DNA of 41,907 bases from Eubacteriales bacterium (GCA_030524205.1 JAUNGZ010000014.1:17182-59088), one strand, 5' to 3'. Counted from the stretch's first letter, positions 30,203 through 38,546 are shown. Numbers and translations are program-made. The notes: a model not told the origin generated them from the letters alone.

Positions 30203-31659
30203 CAGCCATCCACCTCCGAAGCGCGTTCGATCGCCGCAATGACCGCGCGCGCCTTGTTCGCGCTTTCCATATATTCGTTATGCGGGACGGAATCGGCCAC
30301 GATGCCGCCGCCCGCCTGCACGGTGACCGTGCCGCCCTTCTTCGCCGCCATGCGGATGGCGATGCAGGTATCCATATTGCCCGCGAGGTCCAGATAGCCC
30401 AGCGCGCCGCCGTACACGCCGCGCGGCGCGGGCTCCAGCTCCTCGATGATTTCGCACGCGCGGATTTTGGGCGCGCCCGACAGCGTGCCCGCGGGCAGCA
30501 CCGCCTCGATGGCCGAGAGGGCGTCGCGGCCGTCCGCGAGCTCGCCCTCGACCTGCGAGCAGATGTGCATGATCTTGGAGTAGCGGTGGATCATCAGGTA
30601 CTCGGTCACGTCGACCGAGCCGATCTTGGACACGCGCCCCAGATCGTTCCGCCCCAGATCGACCAGCATGTTGTGCTCGGACAGCTCCTTTTCGTCGCGC
30701 AGCAGCTCCTCCTCGAGCGCCTTGTCCTCGGCCGGCGTCGCGCCGCGCGGACGCGAGCCCGCGACCGGAAAGGTCGTCAGCCGCCCGTTTTGCAGACGCA
30801 CCAGCGTTTCGGGCGAGGAGCACATGATCTCGTCCCCGTCGATCGACAGGAACACCATGTAGGGCGAGGGGTTGGTCGTGCGCAGCACGCGGTAGGCGGA
30901 AATGAGGCTGTCCCCGTAAGGCGAGGTGAACTGCCGCGACTGCACAGCCTGAAAGATATCGCCGTCGAAGATATGCTTCCGTGTTTTCTCGACGATGCCG
31001 GCGTACTCCTGCTCGCTCACGCTGCAGGTGAACCGCGGCGCGGCGGGACGGCCGAGCGGCGGCAGCGGGCTTTGGTCGGCCGCAAGCGCGGCCATCGCCT
31101 CCAGCTCTGCGCAGGCCTTGCCGTAATTCTCCATCACGCGGTCGGTTGCGATGTTGACGATCAGCACGAGCTTCTGCCGCAGGTGGTCAAAGGCGATCAC
31201 CTTGTCGAACAGCAGCAGGTCGAAATCGTCCCAGCCGTCGCGCCCGATGCGCAGCGTCGGCTCGGCGTAGCCGAGCATCGCGTAAGCGAAGTAGCCGACG
31301 AAGCCGCCGGTAAACGGCGGCAGCCCCTCGATGCGCGGCGCGCGGCGCGCATCGAGCAGCCCGCGCAAAACGTCCAGCGGCTTCTCCGTCTTTACCGTGC
31401 GGTTTTCCGCGCCGGTCAGCGTCACCACGCCGCTTTTGCAGCGGGCGCGCAGGATGGGATCAAAGCCCAAGAACGAATAGCGCGCCCACTTCTCGCCGCC
31501 CTCGACGCTCTCAAGCAGGAAAAAACGCTTTGCTTTGGCTTGCAGCCGCCGCAGCAGCAGAATGGGGGTGGTCACGTCCGCGTATACCTCGCGGCAGACC
31601 GGAATGGTCGAATACTCGCCCGCGAGCTTTAAAATTTCGTCACAGCTTGGTGTAATCAT
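30202..31659 (-). CDS. trpE: Anthranilate synthase component I
   Basis: It converts chorismate to anthranilate with ammonia from TrpG. The 485-residue protein has the tryptophan-binding feedback motif in RFFLLESVEGGEKWARYSF near residue 44. Chorismate-binding segments are DIFQAVQSRQF near 247, PVAGSRPRG near 320, LVDLGRNDLGRVS near 357 and GTLSGAPKIRACEII near 410. I chose the ATG at 31659 because GGAGGG lies 7 nt upstream; the frame runs into the leader terminator further out. It is the first gene of the operon, downstream of a tryptophan T-box, so it is subject to both leader control and end-product inhibition. Confidence 0.96.
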   Translation of the reverse strand: MITPSCDEILKLAGEYSTIPVCREVYADVTTPILLLRRLQAKAKRFFLLESVEGGEKWARYSFLGFDPILRARCKSGVVTLTGAENRTVKTEKPLDVLRGLLDARRAPRIEGLPPFTGGFVGYFAYAMLGYAEPTLRIGRDGWDDFDLLLFDKVIAFDHLRQKLVLIVNIATDRVMENYGKACAELEAMAALAADQSPLPPLGRPAAPRFTCSVSEQEYAGIVEKTRKHIFDGDIFQAVQSRQFTSPYGDSLISAYRVLRTTNPSPYMVFLSIDGDEIMCSSPETLVRLQNGRLTTFPVAGSRPRGATPAEDKALEEELLRDEKELSEHNMLVDLGRNDLGRVSKIGSVDVTEYLMIHRYSKIMHICSQVEGELADGRDALSAIEAVLPAGTLSGAPKIRACEIIEELEPAPRGVYGGALGYLDLAGNMDTCIAIRMAAKKGGTVTVQAGGGIVADSVPHNEYMESANKARAVIAAIERASEVDG

Positions 31660-31683
31660 ATGTAAACCCTCCGTTTTGGCAAT

Positions 31684-31731
31684 AAAAAAAGCCTTCGTCC
31701 TCACGATGCACATGCATCATGGGACAAAAGC
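31684..31731 (-). terminator. T-box leader terminator (attenuator) of the trp operon
   Basis: On the minus strand GCTTTTGTCC pairs with GGACGAAGGC (including G.U pairs) around an inner ATGATGCA/TGCATCGT stem and is followed by seven T. The 5' part competes with the T-box antiterminator just upstream. Confidence 0.88.
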
Positions 31732-31981
31732 CGAAACTTCTGCGGTACCACCCAAATTGGCGCGTAAAAACGCCCGCTCGATAGACGCGCCAACACGCGC
31801 CCTCCCTTGGTAACGGCGGGAATCCCGTCAGCGTCTACTTGCCGGAAAGCCGGCTTTGGAGGCTGCCCTCACGAGTCCATTCGGATACGTCCTTCGCTGC
31901 CGCCCTCGCACCAATGGGCGGCTCTCTGCAAACGCGGTGTCGTTCTTACTTACCCTCGCTCTGCGGTTTTGCTTTGTTCTG
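31732..31981 (-). promoter_or_regulatory. T-box riboswitch of the trp operon (tRNA-Trp)
   Basis: The minus strand has the T-box consensus TGGGTGGTACCGCAGAAG (31737-31754 on the plus strand), whose GGTACC core pairs with the free CCA end of uncharged tRNA. Upstream is the long stem I region. Its specifier appears to be TGG in the context GAATGGACTC (complement at 31877-31879), the tryptophan codon, preceded by AGAGAGCC and GAAGGA-type elements. Uncharged tRNA-Trp would favour antitermination and expression of trpE through the cupin gene. The exact stem I fold was not computed. Confidence 0.93.
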
Positions 31982-31987
31982 TTTCAC

Positions 31988-32016
31988 AGTATATGCCGCG
32001 GCTGCGAATTTGTCAA
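31988..32016 (-). promoter_or_regulatory. Promoter of the trp operon
   Basis: On the minus strand TTGACA (32011-32016) and TATACT (31988-31993) are 17 nt apart, immediately upstream of the T-box leader. The -35 lies 39 nt after the stop of the preceding SPFH operon, with no clear terminator between, so read-through is possible. Confidence 0.88.
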
Positions 32017-32055
32017 GCGGAAATTTCGCAGAATTTCTCAGCATGATAACCCATG

Positions 32056-32388
32056 TTATTTGCGGTAGGGCGCAAAAGCCTTTTCCGCGTCCCAGCGCAC
32101 CGTGCGCCCCAGCCAAGTCAGCCAAACGACGACCGCCGCGACCGCCGCCCCTTCATGCACCCAGACGCTTGCGAGCGCGCCGGCTGCGAACAGCGCCGTC
32201 CAGCACAAAAACAGATTGCGGTAAGCGCGGCTCAACTTCGCGGTGTCGTACTGCGCGCGTTTGGACGGCGGCAGCGTGTTGAACCCGCTGACCAGCATAG
32301 CCGCGCGGCCGCGCAGCGCGGCAAACAGCGCGCCGATCAGCGCAAACACCGCGGCAAACGCCAAGCAGCAGACCGTACCCCAGTTCAT
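32056..32388 (-). CDS. DUF3784-like membrane protein
   Basis: The 110-residue protein has an N-terminal helix (CCLAFAAVFALIGALFAAL), the segment GRAAMLVSGFNTLPPSKRAQYD near residue 27 typical of DUF3784, and two more helices (LFLCWTALFAAGAL, AAVAAVVVWLTWL). Three membrane passes are predicted. It starts 12 nt after the ribbon-helix-helix gene and is the last gene of the SPFH operon. The family has no known function. Confidence 0.75.
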   Translation of the reverse strand: MNWGTVCCLAFAAVFALIGALFAALRGRAAMLVSGFNTLPPSKRAQYDTAKLSRAYRNLFLCWTALFAAGALASVWVHEGAAVAAVVVWLTWLGRTVRWDAEKAFAPYRK

Positions 32389-32400
32389 CGCGCGCCCCTT

Positions 32401-32574
32401 TCACACGTCCTTTTCCTTGGCCCTTTTGCGGCGACGCACCGCCTCGGTCAGCAGAAACTCGATTTGCCCGTTGACCGAGCGGAAGTCGTCCTCCGCCCAG
32501 CGGGCGATCTCCTCGTACAGCGAGGCGGAAAGCCGCAGCGGCACCTGTTTCTTCGCTTTTTCCTTGTCCGCCAC
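32401..32574 (-). CDS. Ribbon-helix-helix (Arc/MetJ-type) DNA-binding protein, 57 residues
   Basis: This short gene uses a GTG start with AGGAGGTG 8 nt upstream. The product begins MADKEKAKKQ. It then has a beta strand VPLRLSASLYEEI and two helices separated by FRSVNGQ (residues 12-45), the ribbon-helix-helix pattern of a dimeric repressor, and ends in a very basic tail (RRRKRAKEKD). It lies in the middle of the SPFH operon. The palindrome over the operon's transcription start is a natural candidate for its operator; that link is inference. Confidence 0.82.
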   Translation of the reverse strand: MADKEKAKKQVPLRLSASLYEEIARWAEDDFRSVNGQIEFLLTEAVRRRKRAKEKDV

Positions 32575-32605
32575 GGCGTTTCACCTCCTCGATTTCGGTT
32601 CGACT

Positions 32606-33124
32606 TTAGAGATAGCGGCCGACCCGCTCCATGTACGCGCGGTACGCCTGCCCGAACTGCCGCGCGCACCACCGCTCCTCCGCTAAAATGATCCCGTGCG
32701 CCGAAAGCTGGAACACAAGCGTAAAGACGAGCAGCACCGGCGAGCGCGTCAGCAGCGCGCACCCGATGAAATAGACGAAATACGCCACATACATCGGGTT
32801 GCGACTAAACCGATAAAGCCCGCGCTCGCAGAATCCGTCCTTATCCGCCGCCGCGAAATTCACCACCGACGCGGCCAACAGCAGCAGTCCCGCCAAATAG
32901 ACGGCCAGCCCCGCGCCGAACAGCCCGCGCGGCGCGGTACGCACGCGCAGGAAAAACAGCGACACGAAAATCGCCGCGTTGGAGATCTGGTACACCCAAT
33001 AGGCCGCCCGCTCCCCGCCCCGCACCGGCGCGAAATGCGCCGCGCGCCGCACCGCTGTCCGGTCCAGCCGGTACAGCAGCCCAAAGCGGAGGAGGAAAAA
33101 GGGCAGCAGCAGCCAAGCGCCCAT
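32606..33124 (-). CDS. Isoprenylcysteine-methyltransferase-like (ICMT/PEMT family) membrane protein
   Basis: The 172-residue membrane protein has five or so helices and the C-terminal signature of the ICMT/PEMT family: GLYRFSRNPMYVAYFVYFIG near residue 100 and then LAEERWCARQFGQAYRAYMERVGRYL at the end, which holds the SAM-binding RNPMY and EE elements. Bacterial members are mostly uncharacterised; isoprenylated targets are not expected. I chose the ATG at 33124 behind GGAGAGGGG; a GTG at 33145 would lack a site. It follows the SPFH gene by 53 nt. Confidence 0.82.
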   Translation of the reverse strand: MGAWLLLPFFLLRFGLLYRLDRTAVRRAAHFAPVRGGERAAYWVYQISNAAIFVSLFFLRVRTAPRGLFGAGLAVYLAGLLLLAASVVNFAAADKDGFCERGLYRFSRNPMYVAYFVYFIGCALLTRSPVLLVFTLVFQLSAHGIILAEERWCARQFGQAYRAYMERVGRYL

Positions 33125-33177
33125 CAAACCGTCCCCTCTCCGCACGGCCGCCGCCCGCGCTCTGTTATGTCTCTATT

Positions 33178-34203
33178 TTAATAGATGCTGCCAGAATTGA
33201 CAATAGGCTGGGCTTCCTTGTTGCCGCACAGCACGACCATCAGGTTGGATACCATCTGCGCGCGGCGTTCGTCGTCCAGCTCGCAGACCTGATTCTCGGA
33301 AAGCTGCGCGAGCGCCATTTCGACCATGCCGACCGCTCCCTCGACGATCATCTTGCGCGCGTCGATCACGGCGCTCGCCTGTTGGCGCTGGAGCATGGCC
33401 GCCGCGATTTCGGGCGCGTACGCCAAGGTTGTGATGCGCGCCTCCTCGATCTTCAGCCCCGCGCAGTCGACGCGCTGCTGGATCTCCTCGGCCAGCACGC
33501 CCGCGATCTCCTGCGCCGAGCCGCGCAGGCTCTTTTCATCGCCCGACTCGGACACGTCGTAGGGGTACAGGCGCACGGTGTTGCGCAGCGCCGCGTCGCA
33601 CTGGATGGACAGGAACTCGCGGTAGTTATCGACCGCGAAAACAGCCTTGGCCGTGTCCTCGATATGCCAGATAACCGCGATGCCGATGATGATGGGGTTG
33701 CCGAGCAGGTCGTTGATCTTCTGCTTATCGTTGTTGAGCGTCATGGTCTTGAGCGACAGGCGCTTGCCGCGCGCATAGGCCGCCCCCGCGCTCGCCGGCG
33801 CTTTGCCGGTACGCGCGACCGCGTTGGCCGCTTCCTCGGCCGCGTCGGCCTTGGCCGCCTCGGCCGCGGGATTGACCGCCGAGCAGAAGGGGTTGACAAA
33901 GAAAATGCCCGCGCCCTTGAGCGTGCCGACGTACTTGCCGAACAGCGTCAGCACGAGCGCCTCGTTGGGCTTCAGCACCTTGATGCCCGCAAACAGCAGC
34001 CAGCACGGCAGGCACCAGTAAAAAATGCACACCGCCAAAAGCGCCGCGCCAAGGCCGGCCGCCTCGCCGCCGTCGATCAGGGAAGCGCCCCAGACAATGC
34101 CCCCGACCGCCGCGATCATCAACAGGATATTGAGCGTCAAAATGGCAAGCCCGTTCGGTGCGCGAAGGAGCTTCTCCTCGTAAATCATTTCATCCTTGTT
34201 CAT
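33178..34203 (-). CDS. SPFH/Band 7 domain membrane protein
   Basis: The 341-residue protein has two N-terminal membrane helices (about residues 20-40 and 50-75) and an SPFH domain starting [27 protein letters not shown] near 73. An alanine-rich linker of about 35 residues ([18 protein letters not shown]) interrupts it, then come [27 protein letters not shown] near 175 and the helical [18 protein letters not shown] and [22 protein letters not shown] segments. SPFH proteins form ring-like membrane scaffolds. It is the first gene of an operon with a methyltransferase-like protein, a ribbon-helix-helix protein and DUF3784. Confidence 0.88.
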   Translation of the reverse strand: MNKDEMIYEEKLLRAPNGLAILTLNILLMIAAVGGIVWGASLIDGGEAAGLGAALLAVCIFYWCLPCWLLFAGIKVLKPNEALVLTLFGKYVGTLKGAGIFFVNPFCSAVNPAAEAAKADAAEEAANAVARTGKAPASAGAAYARGKRLSLKTMTLNNDKQKINDLLGNPIIIGIAVIWHIEDTAKAVFAVDNYREFLSIQCDAALRNTVRLYPYDVSESGDEKSLRGSAQEIAGVLAEEIQQRVDCAGLKIEEARITTLAYAPEIAAAMLQRQQASAVIDARKMIVEGAVGMVEMALAQLSENQVCELDDERRAQMVSNLMVVLCGNKEAQPIVNSGSIY

Positions 34204-34220
34204 ATTTATCCCTCACATTC

Positions 34221-34235
34221 ATATCAATTTGATAT
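34221..34235. promoter_or_regulatory. Palindromic operator over the SPFH operon start site
   Basis: ATATCAA-T-TTGATAT is a perfect 7+7 inverted repeat lying 4-18 nt downstream of the -10. It covers the expected transcription start. The operon encodes a ribbon-helix-helix protein, a class that binds short symmetric sites and often represses its own operon. Confidence 0.6.
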
Positions 34236-34239
34236 CACC

Positions 34240-34268
34240 ATAATACACCCGCCCCTGCTGTCTGTCAA
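34240..34268 (-). promoter_or_regulatory. Promoter of the SPFH operon
   Basis: On the minus strand TTGACA (34263-34268) and TATTAT (34240-34245) are 17 nt apart. Confidence 0.82.
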
Positions 34269-34298
34269 CCGGTTTTTTCATAAAATTTCCGCAAAAAG

Positions 34299-34327
34299 AA
34301 AAGCGCCCCGCACAAGGGGGCGCTTTT
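34299..34327 (-). terminator. Terminator of gluQ
   Basis: AAAAGCGCCCC/GGGGCGCTTTT with a 7-nt loop overlaps the gluQ stop codon. T-rich sequence follows on the minus strand. Confidence 0.82.
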
Positions 34328-35243
34328 ACCGAAAGATATCCGGCAGGAACAGGTCTGTTTTGGGGATTTTGTCCCACGAAAAGCCCGCGATCAGCTCTTT
34401 CGCGGCGGCGGGCGCGGGCGTTTCCGTCAGCCCGGCGGCGCACGCCAGCGCGCCGATCACCTGCTCGGCTGTGAATTTTTCGCGCAGCAGGCCGAGATCG
34501 AGGTCGTCGTCCCGCTTGGAGAGCCGCCGTCCGTCGTGGTCGCACAGCAGCGGGATATGGATAAAGCGCGGCGGCTCGAATCCGAACAGCCGGTGCAGCC
34601 AAATCTGGCGCGGCGTGGACGAGATCAGATCCGCCCCGCGCACGACCTCGGTCACGCCCGAAAGCGCGTCGTCCGCCACGACGGCGAGCTGGTAGGCGAA
34701 CACCCCGTCCGACCGGCGGATGATGAAATCGCCGCACTCGCGCGCCAAATTCTCAGCATACGCGCCGAACACGCCGTCCACAAAGGAAACGTCCTCGTCC
34801 GGCACGCGCACGCGGGTCGCGGGCGCGCGCGTTTTCCGCTTTTCCGCGATTTCGGCGGCGGATAAATCGCGGCAGATGCCCGCATAGACCACGCGGCCGT
34901 CCGACAGATGGGGCGCCGACGCCGCGTGCAGCGCCGCGCGCGAGCAAAAGCAGGGGTAAAGCAGGCCTTTTCGCCGCAGAATCCCCTCATATTCCTCATA
35001 AAGCGCCGTGCGCTCGGACTGGTAAGGCACTTCGCCGTCCCAGTCGAGGCCGAGCCAGCGCAGGTCGTCCAAAATCAGGTCGGCAAAAGCGCGCGGACAG
35101 CGCATTTCGTCCAAATCCTCGATTCGCAGCAGATAGCGCCCGCCCTGCGCCCGCGCGGACAGCCACGCGAGCAGCGCGCACAGCACGTTGCCCAGATGCA
35201 TCCGCCCGCTTGGGCTGGGCGCGAAACGGCCGACGGTTTCCAT
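34326..35243 (-). CDS. gluQ: Glutamyl-queuosine tRNA(Asp) synthetase-like protein (GluQRS)
   Basis: It resembles the catalytic half of glutamyl-tRNA synthetase without the anticodon-binding domain, at 305 residues. The ATP motifs are RFAPSPSGRMHLGN near residue 6 (HIGH equivalent) and RRLSKRDDD near 245 (KMSKS equivalent). Zinc ligands sit in CFCSRAAL near 98 and YAGICRDL near 119, as in GluQRS. Known GluQRS enzymes attach glutamate to the queuosine at position 34 of tRNA-Asp. No queuosine genes are visible nearby. It is divergent from the GH3 gene. Confidence 0.9.
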   Translation of the reverse strand: METVGRFAPSPSGRMHLGNVLCALLAWLSARAQGGRYLLRIEDLDEMRCPRAFADLILDDLRWLGLDWDGEVPYQSERTALYEEYEGILRRKGLLYPCFCSRAALHAASAPHLSDGRVVYAGICRDLSAAEIAEKRKTRAPATRVRVPDEDVSFVDGVFGAYAENLARECGDFIIRRSDGVFAYQLAVVADDALSGVTEVVRGADLISSTPRQIWLHRLFGFEPPRFIHIPLLCDHDGRRLSKRDDDLDLGLLREKFTAEQVIGALACAAGLTETPAPAAAKELIAGFSWDKIPKTDLFLPDIFR

Positions 35244-35291
35244 CGCTCCTCCCCCTTTCCGCTCCCTATCTTACCATATTTGTGACAGGCT

Positions 35292-35320
35292 TTGCAATGG
35301 CGCGGCGCGGCGTGTATAAT
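35292..35320 (+). promoter_or_regulatory. Promoter of the GH3 lipoprotein gene
   Basis: TTGCAA (35292-35297) and TATAAT (35315-35320) are 17 nt apart. AGGAGG lies at 35336-35341. Confidence 0.75.
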
Positions 35321-35348
35321 AAAGTCAACCGCCATAGGAGGAGAAAAG

Positions 35349-36494
35349 ATGAAAAAGAGACTGCTTTGCCTGCTGCTGGCCCTGCTGTGCCTTGGCGCCT
35401 GCGGCAAACCCGACGCAACTATCGAGCCAGAACCCGACGCGCGGCAGCCGGCCGAGGTCACGCCGCCGCCAGCGCCCGAGCCGGAAACCGACCCGGCCGA
35501 AGAATACGCCGCCGGCCTGTCGGTCGAAGAGCAAATCGCGCAGATGTTTTTTGCGCGCTGCCCGGAGGCCGGGGCCGCCGCGCTTGCCGGAGAATATAAT
35601 ATCGGCGGCTACATCCTGTTCGGCCGCGACTTCGAGGGGCAGACGCGCGATTCGGTGCGCGAAACTGTCCAATCCTATCAGAACGCGGCCGGAACGCCCA
35701 TGCTGATCGGCGTGGACGAGGAGGGCGGCACGGTCGTGCGCATCAGCTCCAACCCGAATTTCCGCGCGGTCAAATTTCATTCGCCGCAAAGCCTGTACAA
35801 CGAGGGCGGCTTCGAACTGGTGACAAGCGACACCAAGGAAAAGGACGAGCTGCTCGCCTCCATCGGCATAAACGTCAACCTCGCGCCGGTGTGCGACGTG
35901 TCGACCGATCCCGCCGATTTCATCAACGCCCGCGCGTTCGGGCAGGACGCGGCGGCGACAAGCGAGTACGTCAAAACCGTCGTCTCGCAGATGGTCGCGG
36001 ACGGCACGGGTATGGTGCTCAAGCACTTCCCCGGCTACGGCAGCAATGTGGACACGCACACCGGCATCGCCATCGACGAGCGCCCGCTGGATTCCTTCCG
36101 CGAAAGCGATTTCCTGCCCTTCAAGGCGGGCATGGCCGCCGGGGCGCAGGCGGTGCTCGTCTGCCACAACGTCGTCACCGACATGGACGCCGAGCTGCCT
36201 GCGTCGCTCTCCCCCGCCGTGCACAAGCTTCTGCGGGACGAGCTGGGCTTTGACGGCGTCATCATGACCGACGACCTCATCATGGACGCGATCACCGAAT
36301 ACACCGACGGCGAGAACGCCGCCGTGCGCGCCGTGCAGGCGGGCAACGATATGCTGATCTCATCGGACTTTGTCACGCAGTACAACGCGGTGCTCACCGC
36401 GGTGAACGCGGGCACGATCGACAAAGCGCAGGTGCGGCAGGCCGCGACCCGCGTCATCCGCTGGAAGATGCAGCTCGGCTTGATCGACGCATAA
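35349..36494 (+). CDS. Glycoside hydrolase family 3 lipoprotein (beta-N-acetylhexosaminidase, NagZ-like)
   Basis: The 381-residue precursor starts with MKKRLLCLLLALLCLGACG, a lipoprotein signal with a lipobox (LGAC) at Cys18. A proline/glutamate linker follows, then a GH3 barrel from about residue 55. NagZ-type motifs are IGVDEEGGTVVRI near 118, the KHFPGYGSNVDTHTGI segment near 222 with the Asp-His dyad, and the nucleophile in GVIMTDDLIMDAI near 305. Such enzymes remove N-acetylglucosamine from cell-wall fragments outside the cell. An AGGAGG site fixes the start at 35349. It is a single gene. Confidence 0.92.
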   Translation: MKKRLLCLLLALLCLGACGKPDATIEPEPDARQPAEVTPPPAPEPETDPAEEYAAGLSVEEQIAQMFFARCPEAGAAALAGEYNIGGYILFGRDFEGQTRDSVRETVQSYQNAAGTPMLIGVDEEGGTVVRISSNPNFRAVKFHSPQSLYNEGGFELVTSDTKEKDELLASIGINVNLAPVCDVSTDPADFINARAFGQDAAATSEYVKTVVSQMVADGTGMVLKHFPGYGSNVDTHTGIAIDERPLDSFRESDFLPFKAGMAAGAQAVLVCHNVVTDMDAELPASLSPAVHKLLRDELGFDGVIMTDDLIMDAITEYTDGENAAVRAVQAGNDMLISSDFVTQYNAVLTAVNAGTIDKAQVRQAATRVIRWKMQLGLIDA

Positions 36495-36495
36495 C

Positions 36496-36523
36496 AAAAA
36501 TCTCCCTGCGGGGAGATTTTTTT
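36496..36523 (+). terminator. Terminator of the GH3 gene
   Basis: TCTCCC-TGCG-GGGAGA is extended by flanking A and T runs into a rho-independent terminator. Confidence 0.85.
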
Positions 36524-36628
36524 ATGAAACGCGCAACCGACCGCGCCCGCGCTCCGTATCTATTGTTGTACGGGGCAGCGCGCGCGCCGTGCAGGATAGA
36601 GAAAAAACGAAAGGGGGATGGACGCGGC

Positions 36629-37189
36629 ATGAACGACGCAAAGCTGATCGGCTCGCTCAAGCGCCGCCAGCGCGGCGCGCTCGACCGGGCGATCGACCGG
36701 TACGGCGGCTATGCCGCGTCCGTCGCCCGCACGGTATTGGGGCCGCGCGTCACGCGCGAGGATCTGGAGGAGATCGTCTCGGATGTGTTTCTTGCGCTTT
36801 GGCGCACCGCCGACCGGCTGGACGAGGAGCGCGGCACGCTGAAAAGCTATCTGGCGGCCGTCGCGCGCAACGCGGCGGTCGACCGGCTGCGACGGCAGAG
36901 GCCGGAAGCGCCGCTGCCCGAGGACGACATCCTCACCGCCGATGAGGACGAAGGGCCGGAGGCCTCCGCCCTGCGCCGCGAAACCGCGGAAACGCTGCGC
37001 CGCCTGCTGCTCGACATGGCGGCGGACGACCGCGCCATCTTCGTGCGCTTTTATTACTACCGCCAAACGGTGCGCGAAATCGCGGAAGCCATCGGCATGA
37101 ACGAGTCAACGGTCAAGGCGCGCCTGTCCCGCGGACGAAAACGGCTGCGCGAACGGCTGAAGGAGGTGGACGTTGATGCGGATTTCTGA
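36629..37189 (+). CDS. ECF-type RNA polymerase sigma factor (first pair)
   Basis: The 186-residue protein has sigma region 2 (RTVLGPRVTREDLEEIVSDVFLALW near residue 36, then LKSYLAAVARNAAVDRLRR) and region 4 (FYYYRQTVREIAEAIGMNESTVKARLSRGRKRLRE near 145), without regions 1 or 3. I placed the start at 36629, behind AAAGGGGG, because residues encoded further upstream are not sigma-like. The downstream membrane protein gene overlaps its end by 14 nt and is probably its anti-sigma factor. Confidence 0.88.
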   Translation: MNDAKLIGSLKRRQRGALDRAIDRYGGYAASVARTVLGPRVTREDLEEIVSDVFLALWRTADRLDEERGTLKSYLAAVARNAAVDRLRRQRPEAPLPEDDILTADEDEGPEASALRRETAETLRRLLLDMAADDRAIFVRFYYYRQTVREIAEAIGMNESTVKARLSRGRKRLRERLKEVDVDADF

Positions 37190-38540
37190 ATTGTTGGAGG
37201 AGCTGGATGCAGAGGAGCTGAACGCGCTGCTCGGCCTGCCCGAATCCGAAGCGCCCGCCGTGTCCGCCCGCGCCGTGCGCCGCCGTGTCAGCCAAACGCT
37301 CGACGAGGACCCCATCGAAAGGAGACGGCATATGAAACAGCTATTGAAAAAAGGCGTATGCGCGGCGCTGATTGCCGCCAGCCTGATCACCGCCTCGGTC
37401 GCGGCGTATCAGACAGATTTTTGGAAATCTTGGTTCCCGGACGGCACGGGCGATCTTGCGGTCAACACGGAAAAGCAGTCGATCGACAACGGCGACATCC
37501 GGCTGACCCTCGAGCAGTCGCTCGCGGACGACAATATGACTTTTGTCGTCTATTCGCTGACCGCGCTGACCGGGCAGGGCAAAAAGCTGCTGTACGATGA
37601 AAACTATGTCGGCGGAATCGACTGCGCCGTATCCGCGAGCTATGCATCGCCGGACGGCGTCGTCGGGTACTCGATGGGCAGTTATCCGGAGCAGGACACG
37701 CCCGAGCAGCGCTTTTTCTCGCTCGGCACCTCGGATTATTCCGGACCGGTCACACTGCATCTGCGCGGCAGCAGGCAGACGATCACCGTGCCGCGCACCC
37801 AAAATATGCCGACGGTCACAATCAATCTGCAAAACGCGGAAATCCAGACGCCCGACGGTTCGCGCTGCCGGCTGCAATCGCTTGACCTGACCGGCATGAC
37901 ATACCGCCTGCGCTACGACCGCACCTATGAACCGGCGACCGGCAGCTGGTATGATCCGGAAGCCAGCCTGTGCTTTGTACTGCTGGACGGCACGCTGCAA
38001 ACAGCGGGGCAAGCCGGTCTGGAGCAGGCAAGCAGCAATGCCGCAAGCAGCACCGGCCGTCTGAGCAGGCTCTTTGCTCCGGACCAGCTCGAGGGCGTTG
38101 TGGTAAACGGCACGGAATATTTCGCCGACGGACGCGCGCCCGCCGCCTACTCGCTGCCCTATGATATGAGTCCGGTCGAAGCGCCCACCCTCCGCACCGA
38201 CCTCAACGGCAGGGAATTCCTCGGCACGCCGCTCCGTGCCCTCCTTGAACAGTTCGGCGGCACGGTTTCGTGGGATTCTCAGACACAGAGCGCGTCCGTT
38301 AGCTACCGCGGCGTGACCTGCGTGCTGACCGACGGCGGCGCTTTCCTGCTGCGGGACGGAAAGCAGATCGAAACCCTTACGCCCGCGGCAAAGATCTTTG
38401 ACGGCGTCATGTATATTGACAGCGCCGCCCTGCGGACCGGCCTTGATGTTTCCGTCGTCGGCTACCGCCTGCGCGACGCGGGCTTTGACTATTCCCGCCA
38501 AACCGAAGACGATTCCGTCATTTGGCTGATCCAGCCGTAA
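37176..38540 (+). CDS. Probable anti-sigma factor with extracellular DUF4179-like and copper-amine-oxidase-N-like domains
   Basis: The 454-residue protein has a cytoplasmic N-terminus of about 60 residues rich in charged helix (ISELLEELDAEELNALL) and one membrane helix (GVCAALIAASLITASVAAY). A large extracellular part follows: first a DUF4179-like immunoglobulin-type region (DIRLTLEQSLADDNMTFVVYS near 110), then from about 335 a domain like the N-terminal domain of copper amine oxidase (GTPLRALLEQFGGTVSWDSQ, DGVMYIDSAALRTGL). It overlaps the sigma gene and has AAGGAGGTGG 6 nt before its ATG. The sigma-membrane pair layout suggests envelope sensing; the signal is unknown. Confidence 0.8.
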   Translation: MRISELLEELDAEELNALLGLPESEAPAVSARAVRRRVSQTLDEDPIERRRHMKQLLKKGVCAALIAASLITASVAAYQTDFWKSWFPDGTGDLAVNTEKQSIDNGDIRLTLEQSLADDNMTFVVYSLTALTGQGKKLLYDENYVGGIDCAVSASYASPDGVVGYSMGSYPEQDTPEQRFFSLGTSDYSGPVTLHLRGSRQTITVPRTQNMPTVTINLQNAEIQTPDGSRCRLQSLDLTGMTYRLRYDRTYEPATGSWYDPEASLCFVLLDGTLQTAGQAGLEQASSNAASSTGRLSRLFAPDQLEGVVVNGTEYFADGRAPAAYSLPYDMSPVEAPTLRTDLNGREFLGTPLRALLEQFGGTVSWDSQTQSASVSYRGVTCVLTDGGAFLLRDGKQIETLTPAAKIFDGVMYIDSAALRTGLDVSVVGYRLRDAGFDYSRQTEDDSVIWLIQP

Positions 38541-38546
38541 CGCGAA

